Shown piece by piece: positions 16,350 to 23,833 of a stretch of 64,000 bases of DNA. The notes beneath the pieces were generated by a model, which was not told the origin of the DNA, did no database searches, and saw only the letters and a list, made by a program, of their open reading frames with translations. Source of the stretch: a virus; the IMG/VR virus record IMGVR_UViG_3300025010_000002, positions 1-64,000 of that record; one strand, given 5' to 3'. Numbering within the stretch: position 1 is the stretch's first letter; the number at the start of each line of letters is the position of its first letter. A program made the translations under genes and the position numbers.

Positions 16350-17514
16350 CTCTGTACCTATCCATGAAGTTTTGATTTATGATGCAGTCAGACTTTACCT
16401 TGTCTTCATCAATGCGGATAAATACTGGATCCGCTAGTTCACCGTTGGTCTTGAACTTGGTGCCATCAAGCTCTATCACTGATCCCTTTAAGTCACAGTT
16501 GAAATCATACCATTTGTGACTTGTCTCAACCTGGAACAGATGTCTTAGCTCTCTGCCAACTTTTAGGGTGCATAGAAACTGATCTTTTTTCAGTACACCA
16601 TTTGATACATTCGTATAGATTCTTAGGCCGTTAACGTGATGATGTTTATTATATAGAGGGGAATCAATGTAACCAAGTACACCACTTCCAGTTATGTCTG
16701 AGAAGCTGAGCTTTCTTTTAACACAGACACCCTTGTTACGAGTGTTGTCGCTCAGGTACGATTTGTATAACTGCTTTGCTATGATACCATTATAACCTAA
16801 ACTGTGCGCCTTTGATACAAAGGATAACTTTTCTTCTTTTTTGGTGCAACGCTTACTAACCATACACGGTATAAGTGAGTGACACATATCCTTGTACACA
16901 GCATCAGTATAGCGGGTTCTCTCTATGTAGGGCTTGTTAGCTATCAAGGATCTATTAACTACGAGTGTGTCAAGTATATTTACCTTGGACCGTACTTTAC
17001 GTGGAGCACATGTAAGCATAAACTTGGTGTACTCAGACATGTCAGAGAACGTACCTTTAACCCTGTTGTCCATCTCTGATGGGTCAATAAGCTCAACCTC
17101 AACTCTGACATCAAGCACTAGACCTTTGATGCGTTGGTTATGCAACAAAGGTAGCCTGGGATTTACCGTCTCACGTAGGAGAGATACGTTACCTATTCTA
17201 TCTCTGAGTAATAAACTAAATCCTTCTCTGTCATACACTAAAAAGCCACGTAGTCCATCCATGTTGTACTCAAATGCCCAAGTATCCTCATAGACACCAT
17301 CTTGGCATTTCTTGTTCATCTCATAATAGGAGTAGCACAGCATTGGGCTAGTCAGATGGGCGTACTTCTTGTAGGAGCTTAGCTCTGGATGGCTGTTCAG
17401 CTCATCTGTAACAACGCAGGACAGCTTATCATGCATTGACTGGCACTGGCTTAGGTCAACATTATTGAGCCTCGCAATTGTCTCAATTTCAGTTGTGCTA
17501 AGCGTCTTGATCAT
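16315..17514 (-). CDS. DNA/RNA ligase-like protein with substituted active-site lysine
   Basis: A 399-aa protein with the layout of ATP-dependent nucleotidyltransferase ligases. Residues 81-90 read FEYNMDGLRG, matching motif I (ExKxDGxRG) except that Asn84 (codon AAC) stands where the nucleotide-accepting Lys belongs. Motif III-like VLDVRVEV (133-140) has Arg at the usual Glu position. Motif IV-like GYNGIIAK (240-247) has Asn in place of Glu. Motif V-like VCVKRK (263-268) is kept. A C-terminal OB-like region follows. It may be an inactive or repurposed ligase fold. The start has agagga and its own TATAAT promoter. Confidence 0.6.
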   Translation of the reverse strand: MIKTLSTTEIETIARLNNVDLSQCQSMHDKLSCVVTDELNSHPELSSYKKYAHLTSPMLCYSYYEMNKKCQDGVYEDTWAFEYNMDGLRGFLVYDREGFSLLLRDRIGNVSLLRETVNPRLPLLHNQRIKGLVLDVRVEVELIDPSEMDNRVKGTFSDMSEYTKFMLTCAPRKVRSKVNILDTLVVNRSLIANKPYIERTRYTDAVYKDMCHSLIPCMVSKRCTKKEEKLSFVSKAHSLGYNGIIAKQLYKSYLSDNTRNKGVCVKRKLSFSDITGSGVLGYIDSPLYNKHHHVNGLRIYTNVSNGVLKKDQFLCTLKVGRELRHLFQVETSHKWYDFNCDLKGSVIELDGTKFKTNGELADPVFIRIDEDKVKSDCIINQNFMDRYRDERRKNYRLQS

Positions 17515-17533
17515 AGTCCTATCCTCTATACAT

Positions 17534-17539
17534 ATTATA
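17534..17539 (-). promoter_or_regulatory. Extended -10 promoter, minus strand
   Basis: Minus strand gttgtggTATAATatgta, 19 nt before the ATG at 17514, with an agagga site between. It lies in the divergent intergenic gap 17515-17617, which separates the leftward and rightward gene sets. Confidence 0.6.
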
Positions 17540-17617
17540 CCACAACCACACTTTGTTTTCTATTCTGCTTTATTTCTGATATACTCTGGAGTACAATGTT
17601 AATAACAGGAGAGTCAA

Positions 17618-18124
17618 ATGAAATTTCACTATGAGTTCAAGATGGACATTGAGAAGCTGGTTGGTCTTAATGTAGCAGAAATGCTTATGTACCTAGGGCT
17701 TCTGAGTCAGCGAAACTCTGGGTACTTCAAGGAACATCAGATGAAGCTTGGTAGCAGTGTCATGCTTAGCGAGCGTAGTGGCGAGCGCATGAACAGTGTT
17801 GAGACGCGTATTAAGGAACGCCTAGCAGTTCTGGAGAACTACGAGAAGCTCCAGGAAGAGGTTAGTTCATTGCGGCAGAAGATTGCCATTATGGAGAGCG
17901 TTCCTAATGAGCAGGGTGAGATTGATGTTATGGTTACACCCATTACAGCTGTTGATATTAATGCTCAGAACAAGTCACGTTTGATGAAGTCAGGGATTGC
18001 CACAATTGGTGATGCAGTTAAACTGGGGAGAGCAGAGCTGGCTAAGATCCCCTACTTCGGTAACAAAGGGATGATTGCTCTTGAAGCGGCGTTGGTTAGA
18101 TTTAAAGTCGTACTTGAACCTTAG
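17618..18124 (+). CDS. Protein with RNA polymerase alpha-CTD-like domain
   Basis: A 168-aa protein with an acggagag-like strong site (caggagag). The N-terminal half (1-60) is unrecognised, residues 60-95 are a coiled coil (KERLAVLENYEKLQEEVSSL), and residues ~112-162 closely follow the alpha-CTD helix-hairpin-helix fold. 'VDINAQNKSRLMKSGIATIG' and 'DAVKLGRAELAKIPYFGNKG' match the bacterial pattern (S/N)xxLKxxxIxTIGDLVxxxxxELLKxxxxGxKS. Such a domain could bind UP-element DNA, sigma or transcription factors. A transcription-modulating role is inferred. It is the first gene of the rightward operon. Confidence 0.7.
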   Translation: MKFHYEFKMDIEKLVGLNVAEMLMYLGLLSQRNSGYFKEHQMKLGSSVMLSERSGERMNSVETRIKERLAVLENYEKLQEEVSSLRQKIAIMESVPNEQGEIDVMVTPITAVDINAQNKSRLMKSGIATIGDAVKLGRAELAKIPYFGNKGMIALEAALVRFKVVLEP

Positions 18125-18134
18125 GAGACAGAGT

Positions 18135-18308
18135 ATGCCAAAGAAGATTAAGGCTGATGTGTGCCCTGTGTGCTTCCAGCCTAAAGGACGTTTGCGTAAG
18201 AAAAATGCTCAGGGACATGTTGTGGCATTTCACACCAAGTGCTGGGACGAGTATGTTGAAATGAGTCCTGTCAGGGGTTTTAAAGTAGCTTACACTGATG
18301 CAGATTAA
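18135..18308 (+). CDS. Small zinc-ribbon-like protein
   Basis: The start is the ATG at 18135 with a ttaggaga site (57 aa, MPKKIKADVCPVCFQPKGRL). It has CPVC followed by 'FHTKCWDEY', a probable C2HC zinc site. It lies between the alpha-CTD-like gene and tRNA-Tyr, ending directly against the tRNA 5' end. The function is unknown. Confidence 0.6.
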   Translation: MPKKIKADVCPVCFQPKGRLRKKNAQGHVVAFHTKCWDEYVEMSPVRGFKVAYTDAD

Positions 18309-18396
18309 GGACGATTCGGCTAGTGGTGATGCCGCCTGACTGTAAATCAGGTGCCTTGCGCTAAACTCGGTGGTTCAAATCCATCATCGTCCACCA
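18309..18396 (+). tRNA. tRNA-Tyr (GTA)
   Basis: Acceptor stem GGACGAT/ATCGTCC, anticodon stem CCTGA/TCAGG around loop CTGTAAA (anticodon GTA), long variable arm as expected for class II tRNA-Tyr, T-arm with GGTTCAAATCC, and an encoded CCA end. Length 88 nt. Confidence 0.95.
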
Positions 18397-18416
18397 TAAT
18401 TTACTAGGAGATTCTT

Positions 18417-18638
18417 ATGGACTACACTGAATACAATGTTGAAATGATGGATGATTGTATTTCAATGGTAGAGCTTAGAGACAACTGTGTGCTAACAAAC
18501 AAGAAAGCATTATACGGTTGGATTAGACAATTTAAGGACACTAAGGTTAATGAAATTTATTGGGTTAAAAAGCTAAGAAACAATACTACAGGAGAGACTA
18601 CTTTTGCTAGGGTTAACTATGAAAGTATTGCTCAATGA
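18417..18638 (+). CDS. Small hypothetical protein
   Basis: A 73-aa protein (MDYTEYNVEMMDDCISMVEL) with a ctaggaga site. It ends 'TTGETTFARVNYESIAQ'. The family is not recognised. It overlaps the next gene by ATGA and lies between two tRNA genes in an early-type cluster. Confidence 0.55.
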   Translation: MDYTEYNVEMMDDCISMVELRDNCVLTNKKALYGWIRQFKDTKVNEIYWVKKLRNNTTGETTFARVNYESIAQ

Positions 18639-18886
18639 GTAAGAAATGTCCTCAGTGCGGAAGTAGTCATTACATTACTACATTGATGGGTTTTATTAAC
18701 TGTAGAAACGAGAACGATGTTAACTGTTGTGACTGTGGGTGGTCTGGTAAAGCGTATGAGCTAAAGCTAGACGATGACTTACTATGCACATGCTCAACTG
18801 GTTCTTGCAACAAGCATGGCAGATCTATTAGATCAGAGGTAAGACGAGAGCTGGATGAGTCATGGCAGAGAATGATAGGTGGTTAA
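18635..18886 (+). CDS. Small zinc-finger protein
   Basis: An 83-aa protein with a zinc ribbon: 'KKCPQCGSSHYITTL', then 'NCCDCGWSGKAYEL' giving CPxCG and CxDCGW knuckles, plus a further Cys cluster 'LLCTCSTGSCNKHG'. It is coupled to the preceding gene by overlapping stop and start. It is probably a nucleic-acid or protein-interaction module; the function is unknown. Confidence 0.6.
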   Translation: MSKKCPQCGSSHYITTLMGFINCRNENDVNCCDCGWSGKAYELKLDDDLLCTCSTGSCNKHGRSIRSEVRRELDESWQRMIGG

Positions 18887-18891
18887 ATAAT

Positions 18892-18964
18892 GACTTGGTA
18901 GTGTAACCTGGTAACACACCAGTCTCCAACACTGGTAATCTGAGTCCAAATCTCAGCCGAGTCG
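18892..18964 (+). tRNA. tRNA-Trp (CCA)
   Basis: Acceptor GACTTGG/CCGAGTC, D-arm GTGT/ACAC with CTGGTA loop, anticodon stem CCAGT/ACTGG around CTCCAAC (anticodon CCA), T-stem CTGAG/CTCAG, and discriminator G as expected for Trp. The CCA end is not encoded (followed by cattt), so it must be added by an enzyme. Confidence 0.93.
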
Positions 18965-18983
18965 CATTTAAAAGGAACTGTTT

Positions 18984-19157
18984 ATGTCAAGACAGCAGAA
19001 GAGTAAGAGAGCACGTAGCGAGGAGAGAGCACTAAGATTTATCGAGATGGAGACAGGAGAGTTGTTTGGTACATGGCATAACACTTCTCATATATCTGGA
19101 TGGAAAAGACAGAGGGGACGTAGAACAACCAAGGGTATGCGTGGTATAATTAAGTAG
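18984..19157 (+). CDS. Small basic protein
   Basis: A 57-aa highly basic protein (MSRQQKSKRARSEERALRFI ... RTTKGMRGIIK) with an aaaagga site. It has 'METGELFGTWHNTSHISGWK' in the middle. It is likely to bind nucleic acid from charge alone. The TATAAT promoter for the primase/polymerase operon lies inside its last codons. Confidence 0.5.
   Translation: MSRQQKSKRARSEERALRFIEMETGELFGTWHNTSHISGWKRQRGRRTTKGMRGIIK
19145..19150 (+). promoter_or_regulatory. Extended -10 promoter for primase/polymerase operon
   Basis: Reads gcgtggTATAATtaag, 17 nt before the ATG at 19168, with an agaggacagg site between. The -35 is poor (agaaca). Confidence 0.5.
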
Positions 19158-19167
19158 AGGACAGGAC

Positions 19168-19608
19168 ATGGAGCTTAGGCTCATAAAGATAGTAGACAAG
19201 GTATTCTCTGCCAGGAAGCTACTTGAATCCTTGGGTGTCAGGATTTATGGTAACAATGTATTCCTGTGCCCTTTCCATGATGACAACCACAACTCAGCGA
19301 AGTTCTACGAGGATGCTAACAACATGTATTGCTTTGCTGAGCGCAGGGTCTACGGATCTTATGATATGCTTAGACATATGGAGTTCTCTGATAAAGATAT
19401 ATTCCTCCAGTTGAAGAAGTCAGGTAAACTTGGTACAATAATAGAAGAGAAGAAGCTGGACAAAGTTGATCTGGATATGGATTTCATAAAGGACTTACAG
19501 AAGAAAGTATTGCTGAAGAAGCTTACAATGAATCAAGCTTGTAAGCTTATAAAGGAGAAGAGCATCCATGTTTGCGAAGTACACCCCGATGTACCTGAAG
19601 AATCTTAA
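19168..19608 (+). CDS. Primase zinc-binding (CHC2-like) half
   Basis: A 146-aa protein whose first ~70 residues resemble the DnaG CHC2 zinc domain. 'LGVRIYGNNVFLCPFHDDNH' carries the CPFHxD motif, followed by 'NNMYCFAERRVYGSYDML', matching the YxCFxC region but with the last Cys absent (CFAE). The C-terminal half is helical and Lys-rich and resembles a linker. It lacks the TOPRIM domain, which is encoded on the other strand at 7014-7697. It overlaps the DNA polymerase start by 41 bp. Confidence 0.65.
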   Translation: MELRLIKIVDKVFSARKLLESLGVRIYGNNVFLCPFHDDNHNSAKFYEDANNMYCFAERRVYGSYDMLRHMEFSDKDIFLQLKKSGKLGTIIEEKKLDKVDLDMDFIKDLQKKVLLKKLTMNQACKLIKEKSIHVCEVHPDVPEES

Positions 19609-21604
19609 GCCACTCATTGCTCAAGATAAAACCCAGTATATTATGCTCAAGGATGAGGATTCCATTAAGGCTGTGTGTAAGCAATACATGTCATTGCCTG
19701 AGGCTCAGCGTATCATTGCCATTGATACAGAGACCACTGATCTTAATCATAAGCTTGCTGGCCTTGTAGGCATCTCACTATGCTTTACTCTTGACAAAGC
19801 ATATTACATCCCGATCTCCCATAAGGTCGGTGAGAACTTCACTGACTTCAATAAGTTCAGCAAGTTCTTTAACAAGATGCTATATGCAAGTTCAAAGGTT
19901 CTGTTCTTCAATGCAAGGTTTGACATGCGTATACTGAGGGAGTCCAGCGGACTTGATCCATTTAAGGTTAAGTACTTCGACACACAACTCCTGGTGTGGA
20001 ACGCTGATACAAACGTTAAACGTCTTGGTCTCAAGTGGTGTATGGAGAATATTCTCAAGTGGAAGTTTCAGAACTTTGAGGACGTTGTTGGTGATTCACA
20101 TGATATCTCCTACATTGACTCAAAGGATGTGGTGTCCTACGCTAGCATGGATGCTGCTGCCACGTTCCAGATCTGGGAGATGTTCAAGGGTCTATACGAG
20201 AAGCAGCTCAAGACCGTGGTTGACCTTGACAATGCCTGTCTGCTTCCTTTGATGGTTGAGGAGGAGGGGCTCATCCCAGTTGACGTTGAGCTGCTCAAGA
20301 GCTACAAGCCTGAGCTTGAGAGCCGCATGGCACGTCTGGAAGAATCAATCTATGAGTCAGCTGGCTCCAAGTTTAATATTGGGTCAACCAAGCAGCTCAT
20401 TGAGGTATTCAAGAAGCTTGGGATCAACACTGGGCAGGTTACAGACAAGGGTTCAATGTCAACAGGTGAGGCAGCACTTGTCCCGCTGCAGAAGGACTAC
20501 CCGTTCGTTGCCAGTATCCTTGAGGTACGTGGTCTCAAGAAGCTTATGGGAACCTACGTTGACACGTTCATTGAGGAAGCAGAGAAGCACAATGGCGGGG
20601 TGTATTTTAACTACAAGGTAACTGAAGCTGCCACTGGTCGCCTTGCAGGTGGTGGTGACAAGCTCAATAGCTTCTTTGCCAGCATCAATTGCCAGAACAT
20701 GCCTAAGACACCTCCTACACGGTACAAGCTGATCAAGGGTGGTCCCATCTTCGGGTATGGCTATAAGGATGTAGGTCACGATGATGACTACGACTTTGAG
20801 GCACTGAGTCTTAAGAACTCCATTCGCCATGCCATCAAAGCTAAACCTGGAGAACTGTTCTTCCATGGTGACTTCGCTGCCCAAGAAATTCGCCTCATAG
20901 CAAACCTAACTGGTTGCAAGATGGTTGACTTCATCCAGAATGGTTTAGACATCCATGAAGAGACAGCAAAGATGCTCTTTGGTGCGGAGTACGAAACAGA
21001 TAAGAAGAAGTATCGTACCATTGCTAAGACCATTAACTTTGCGGTTGCTTATGGTGGCGGGGCTGGCACTGTAGGGTCTAACCTTGGAATCTCACGTGAA
21101 GAGGCCCAGGTTATCGTTGACAAGTGGTGGAGTGTGTACCCTGAGATCAAGAAGTGGAACGCAGGAGAAGTTGTGAAGGCAAAGAAGTGCGGGTACGTCA
21201 AGACATACTTTGGACGGCAGCGTTGGGTTCATGAGGACTTGGCTAGTGAGGACAGGCGTGGTTATGCAATGCGTACCATTATTAACTCGCCTATCCAGGG
21301 TACAGCAGCTGACATCTCCAAGCTGGCCTTGCATCGTATCCACAACAATGTCCTCATGACCAATGAAGACATCAAGCTTCTTCTGTGTGTGCACGACGAG
21401 TTTAACTTCTCCGTGCCAGCTGATCCTAACCGCTTCCTTGAGCTGGCAAAGATGGTCAAGAAGAACATGGAGATCAGTGTCAAGGGCTGGAAGCTGCCAA
21501 TGACTGCCGACTTCACGGTTGGCACAAGCTATGCCGATGGAGTTCCAGTTGAGTTCGATGGCGACAAGATTATCCTTTGTGGCAAATACGAGGTGGAGAT
21601 CTAG
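19568..21604 (+). CDS. polA-like: DNA polymerase I (family A) with 3'-5' exonuclease
   Basis: A 678-aa replicative-type family A polymerase. Exo I is IAIDTETTDL (D53, E55), Exo II FFNARFDM (113-120) and Exo III YASMDAAATF (D195). Pol motif A is FFHGDFAAQEIRLIA (D435), motif B RTIAKTINFAVAYG (R483, K487, F491) and motif C CVHDEFNF (D610, E611). No 5'-3' exonuclease domain. Phe491 at the O-helix sugar-selection position resembles E. coli Pol I rather than T7 (Tyr). A 30-residue acidic/Gly stretch (~383-411) precedes motif A. The start uses a ggag site 12 nt upstream and overlaps the primase fragment. Confidence 0.95.
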   Translation: MFAKYTPMYLKNLKPLIAQDKTQYIMLKDEDSIKAVCKQYMSLPEAQRIIAIDTETTDLNHKLAGLVGISLCFTLDKAYYIPISHKVGENFTDFNKFSKFFNKMLYASSKVLFFNARFDMRILRESSGLDPFKVKYFDTQLLVWNADTNVKRLGLKWCMENILKWKFQNFEDVVGDSHDISYIDSKDVVSYASMDAAATFQIWEMFKGLYEKQLKTVVDLDNACLLPLMVEEEGLIPVDVELLKSYKPELESRMARLEESIYESAGSKFNIGSTKQLIEVFKKLGINTGQVTDKGSMSTGEAALVPLQKDYPFVASILEVRGLKKLMGTYVDTFIEEAEKHNGGVYFNYKVTEAATGRLAGGGDKLNSFFASINCQNMPKTPPTRYKLIKGGPIFGYGYKDVGHDDDYDFEALSLKNSIRHAIKAKPGELFFHGDFAAQEIRLIANLTGCKMVDFIQNGLDIHEETAKMLFGAEYETDKKKYRTIAKTINFAVAYGGGAGTVGSNLGISREEAQVIVDKWWSVYPEIKKWNAGEVVKAKKCGYVKTYFGRQRWVHEDLASEDRRGYAMRTIINSPIQGTAADISKLALHRIHNNVLMTNEDIKLLLCVHDEFNFSVPADPNRFLELAKMVKKNMEISVKGWKLPMTADFTVGTSYADGVPVEFDGDKIILCGKYEVEI

Positions 21605-21607
21605 ACC

Positions 21608-21946
21608 ATGGGAATGTTTGATTATGTAAAGGTTAATATTAATGCTGTCCCAGGATCACTTCGCCCACAGTTTTCAAGGGTAGTAAAAGATCCTAGGTGT
21701 AAAGGTGAGTTTCAAACAAAGTGCACAGAGTGTCATATGAATACGTACAGAATAAGTGCAGATAGGACTCTTTTTATATCTAAGTGGAATCACGATCTTG
21801 AGGTTTACGTAGAGAGTGCATGCGATTACACTGGAGACATTGACTTCTACACTGGTACAGATAGATATGGGTGGGTGGAATATAGAGCATCTTTTGATAA
21901 TGGTAATCTAGTTAAGTTTGTCAATACTCATATTGGGAGCGAATAG
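21608..21946 (+). CDS. Conserved-type phage hypothetical (MGMFDYV family)
   Basis: A 112-aa protein with the opening MGMFDYVKVN, a recurrent start among small phage hypotheticals. It contains 'FQTKCTECHMNTYRISAD' (a possible CxxC zinc pair) and a beta-rich C-terminus. The start follows a ggagatctagacc site 3 bp after polA. The function is unknown. Confidence 0.55.
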   Translation: MGMFDYVKVNINAVPGSLRPQFSRVVKDPRCKGEFQTKCTECHMNTYRISADRTLFISKWNHDLEVYVESACDYTGDIDFYTGTDRYGWVEYRASFDNGNLVKFVNTHIGSE

Positions 21947-21948
21947 AT

Positions 21949-22689
21949 ATGATTACAATACTTGAGACAGTAGTTGGCTCAACACTTCATGGCATAGCTG
22001 TCAATGATGGTCTTGAGGACACTGACTACATGGGTGTCTGCATTGAGGATAAGAAGAAGCTCATTGGCCTTGCTGAGTGGAAGGGTACAATTGTAGAGCG
22101 TACTAAGCCGGAGGGTGTTCGCAGTGAGGCTGGTGATGTTGACCGTGTAACCTATGGGCTTCGTAAGTACCTTCGCCTAGCTCTAGGCGGTAACCCGTCA
22201 GTACTGCTTCCATTGTTTGCCCCAACACAGTTCATTACCCAGTGCACAACAGAGGGTGACGAGCTCCGTGGCCTAGCCAGTAAGATAGTGTCAGCAAAGA
22301 TCAGGACTCCGTTTATGGGCTATGCACGGCAGCAGCACGAGCGTATGCTGGGACTAAGAGGCCAGCGCAATGTAACAAGACCAGAGCTTGTTGATAAGTA
22401 TGGTTATGACACAAAATATGCATCCCATATCATTCGTCTATGTATACAGGGGATGGAGCTGTTATCTTGCGGTAAGCTGTCACTGCCAATGGCTGAGCCT
22501 GATGCTAAGTTCCTACGCGGTATTAGAAAGGGAGCACTTAAGCTCGGTGAGGTGTCAGAGGTTATCCTGGACTATGAGAACAAACTTGCTACATGCCCAA
22601 CAATGCTGCCAGCAGAGCCAGACTATGAATTCGTTGAGAACTGGATGACGGACAAGTATATGCACTATTGGATGAACGACGGAGAGTAA
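21949..22689 (+). CDS. Nucleotidyltransferase (Pol-beta-like superfamily)
   Basis: A 246-aa protein with the nucleotidyltransferase signature GS-x(n)-DxD: 'ETVVGSTLHGIAVNDGLEDT' followed by DYMGVCIE (G10-S11, D24, D26). It then has 'DVDRVTYGLRKYLRLALGGN', the typical third region of the YcgL-like phage/bacterial nucleotidyltransferases. The substrate is unknown; RNA or tRNA repair has been suggested for relatives, but nothing here proves it. A gggag site precedes the start, 2 bp after the previous stop. Confidence 0.75.
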   Translation: MITILETVVGSTLHGIAVNDGLEDTDYMGVCIEDKKKLIGLAEWKGTIVERTKPEGVRSEAGDVDRVTYGLRKYLRLALGGNPSVLLPLFAPTQFITQCTTEGDELRGLASKIVSAKIRTPFMGYARQQHERMLGLRGQRNVTRPELVDKYGYDTKYASHIIRLCIQGMELLSCGKLSLPMAEPDAKFLRGIRKGALKLGEVSEVILDYENKLATCPTMLPAEPDYEFVENWMTDKYMHYWMNDGE

Positions 22690-22691
22690 TC

Positions 22692-23108
22692 ATGACTTAT
22701 TGCCCTCACTGTAAACAGGAGAAGGAAGACACAGAGTTCCCTAAACGTAGAAGTAACTATAAGGCTAGGAATAAAACAAGGGGTAGGATGTGTAGGAGAT
22801 GTCTTAATAGGAAAAGCAGGGAGCGTGTACAGAAAAATCCGGAGCGCATCAAAGAGTACCTAAAAAAGTATCGAGCTGCTAATCTAAAAAAGATGAAAGA
22901 AGCTGCTCGTAAGTATTACGAGGAAGGAACAACGGACGCAGAAGGAAACAAAGTTAAGTTCAAGCATAACTATACCAAGAGGCACAGTGTATCAATGATT
23001 AAGTACTGCGCCAAGAGAATTGGTGTGGAGTTATGCAACCTCGACTTAGACAAGCTAGCACGTATAGCTAAGAGGGAAAAGACGGAGGCTATGGGTGGAA
23101 CTATTTAA
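22692..23108 (+). CDS. Zinc-finger protein, paralogue 1 (HNH-associated)
   Basis: The start is the ATG at 22692 with ggagag at 8 nt (138 aa, MTYCPHCKQEKEDTEFPKR). An N-terminal CPHC plus 'RMCRRCLNRKSRER' forms a four-Cys zinc finger, followed by a long Lys/Arg helix. Its C-terminus 'MIKYCAKRIGVELCNLDLDK' resembles that of the next gene ('NILKWSARKLGITLCGCC'). These look like tandem duplicates of a DNA-binding module of phage HNH endonucleases; the HNH core itself is absent here. Confidence 0.6.
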   Translation: MTYCPHCKQEKEDTEFPKRRSNYKARNKTRGRMCRRCLNRKSRERVQKNPERIKEYLKKYRAANLKKMKEAARKYYEEGTTDAEGNKVKFKHNYTKRHSVSMIKYCAKRIGVELCNLDLDKLARIAKREKTEAMGGTI

Positions 23109-23499
23109 GTGTGGGGCTTGTGATAACATGCTGTCTAGTGAGTTATTTAGGTTTAAAAAAAGTGGTAACAAAGTTTACAAGGAGACTATTTGCAGGAAGT
23201 GCAGAAATCATAGGGAAAAGCTGCGGAGGATAGCTAACAAGGACGAGGTAAATGAAGCGCAAAGGAAGTACATGGCTGAGTACAGAAAAACTGAAGCCTT
23301 TATAAAGTCACAGGAGAAACTTAAAAACAGTCCAAAGTACAAAAACTATATTAAGGACTACCAAAAGAAGTACTCCAAGAAAAAGGCTTACTCCTTCAAC
23401 ATACTAAAGTGGAGCGCAAGGAAGCTTGGCATAACACTTTGTGGATGTTGCATTAGGAAGATGGAGGAACAGGTTGCCAAGGAGAAAGCTAATGGGTAA
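23095..23499 (+). CDS. Zinc-finger protein, paralogue 2 (HNH-associated)
   Basis: A 134-aa protein from a GTG start with a perfect ggagg site, overlapping paralogue 1 by 14 bp. 'LFKCGACDNMLSSELFRFKK' and 'ETICRKCRNHREKLRR' form the same CxxC/CxxC finger as paralogue 1. A basic helix ('YMAEYRKTEAFIKSQEKLK') and the shared C-terminal block follow. It is A-rich and Lys-rich compared with polA. It is probably DNA-binding and probably derived with its neighbour by tandem duplication. Confidence 0.6.
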   Translation: MELFKCGACDNMLSSELFRFKKSGNKVYKETICRKCRNHREKLRRIANKDEVNEAQRKYMAEYRKTEAFIKSQEKLKNSPKYKNYIKDYQKKYSKKKAYSFNILKWSARKLGITLCGCCIRKMEEQVAKEKANG

Positions 23500-23794
23500 G
23501 AAACTACCAACGACACCACGTTCACGTGTCCGCGCCGCGCTCCGTCAGCTGTGGCTCCGCAGCAGGGAAAGAGCAAGTGCAGTTAAGCGTGAGCACAACA
23601 CATGTCAGCGTTGTTCAAAGAAGGGGTCAGTTGCCAAAGGCAAAGAAGTTAAGATAAACGTGCACCATACCAAAGGGATATGCAACTGGGATGCTGTTAT
23701 TGATCATATATTCAAGGAGATATTGTGCAATCCTGCTGCGCTCGAGGTACTCTGCGTTGAGTGCCACGACAAAGAGCATCATAAGACACCTTAG
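23492..23794 (+). CDS. HNH endonuclease
   Basis: The start is the ATG at 23492 with aaggag (100 aa, MGKKLPTTPRSRVRAALRQL). The HNH motif is visible: 'NTCQRCSKKG' zinc knuckle, 'INVHHTKG' (His-His), 'ALEVLCVECHDKEHH' (second knuckle and catalytic His). It overlaps paralogue 2 by 8 bp. It may be a free-standing homing-type nuclease or a small packaging-associated nuclease; isolated position among zinc-finger paralogues favours the former. Confidence 0.8.
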   Translation: MGKKLPTTPRSRVRAALRQLWLRSRERASAVKREHNTCQRCSKKGSVAKGKEVKINVHHTKGICNWDAVIDHIFKEILCNPAALEVLCVECHDKEHHKTP

Positions 23795-23801
23795 TTATAC
23801 A
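23795..23801 (+). promoter_or_regulatory. Candidate late promoter TTATACA before endolysin
   Basis: Reads tagTTATACActtgg directly after the HNH stop; 32 nt separate it from the endolysin ATG at 23834. Confidence 0.6.
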
Positions 23802-23833
23802 CTTGGTTATCTAGACTTCAAGGAGATAACCAC

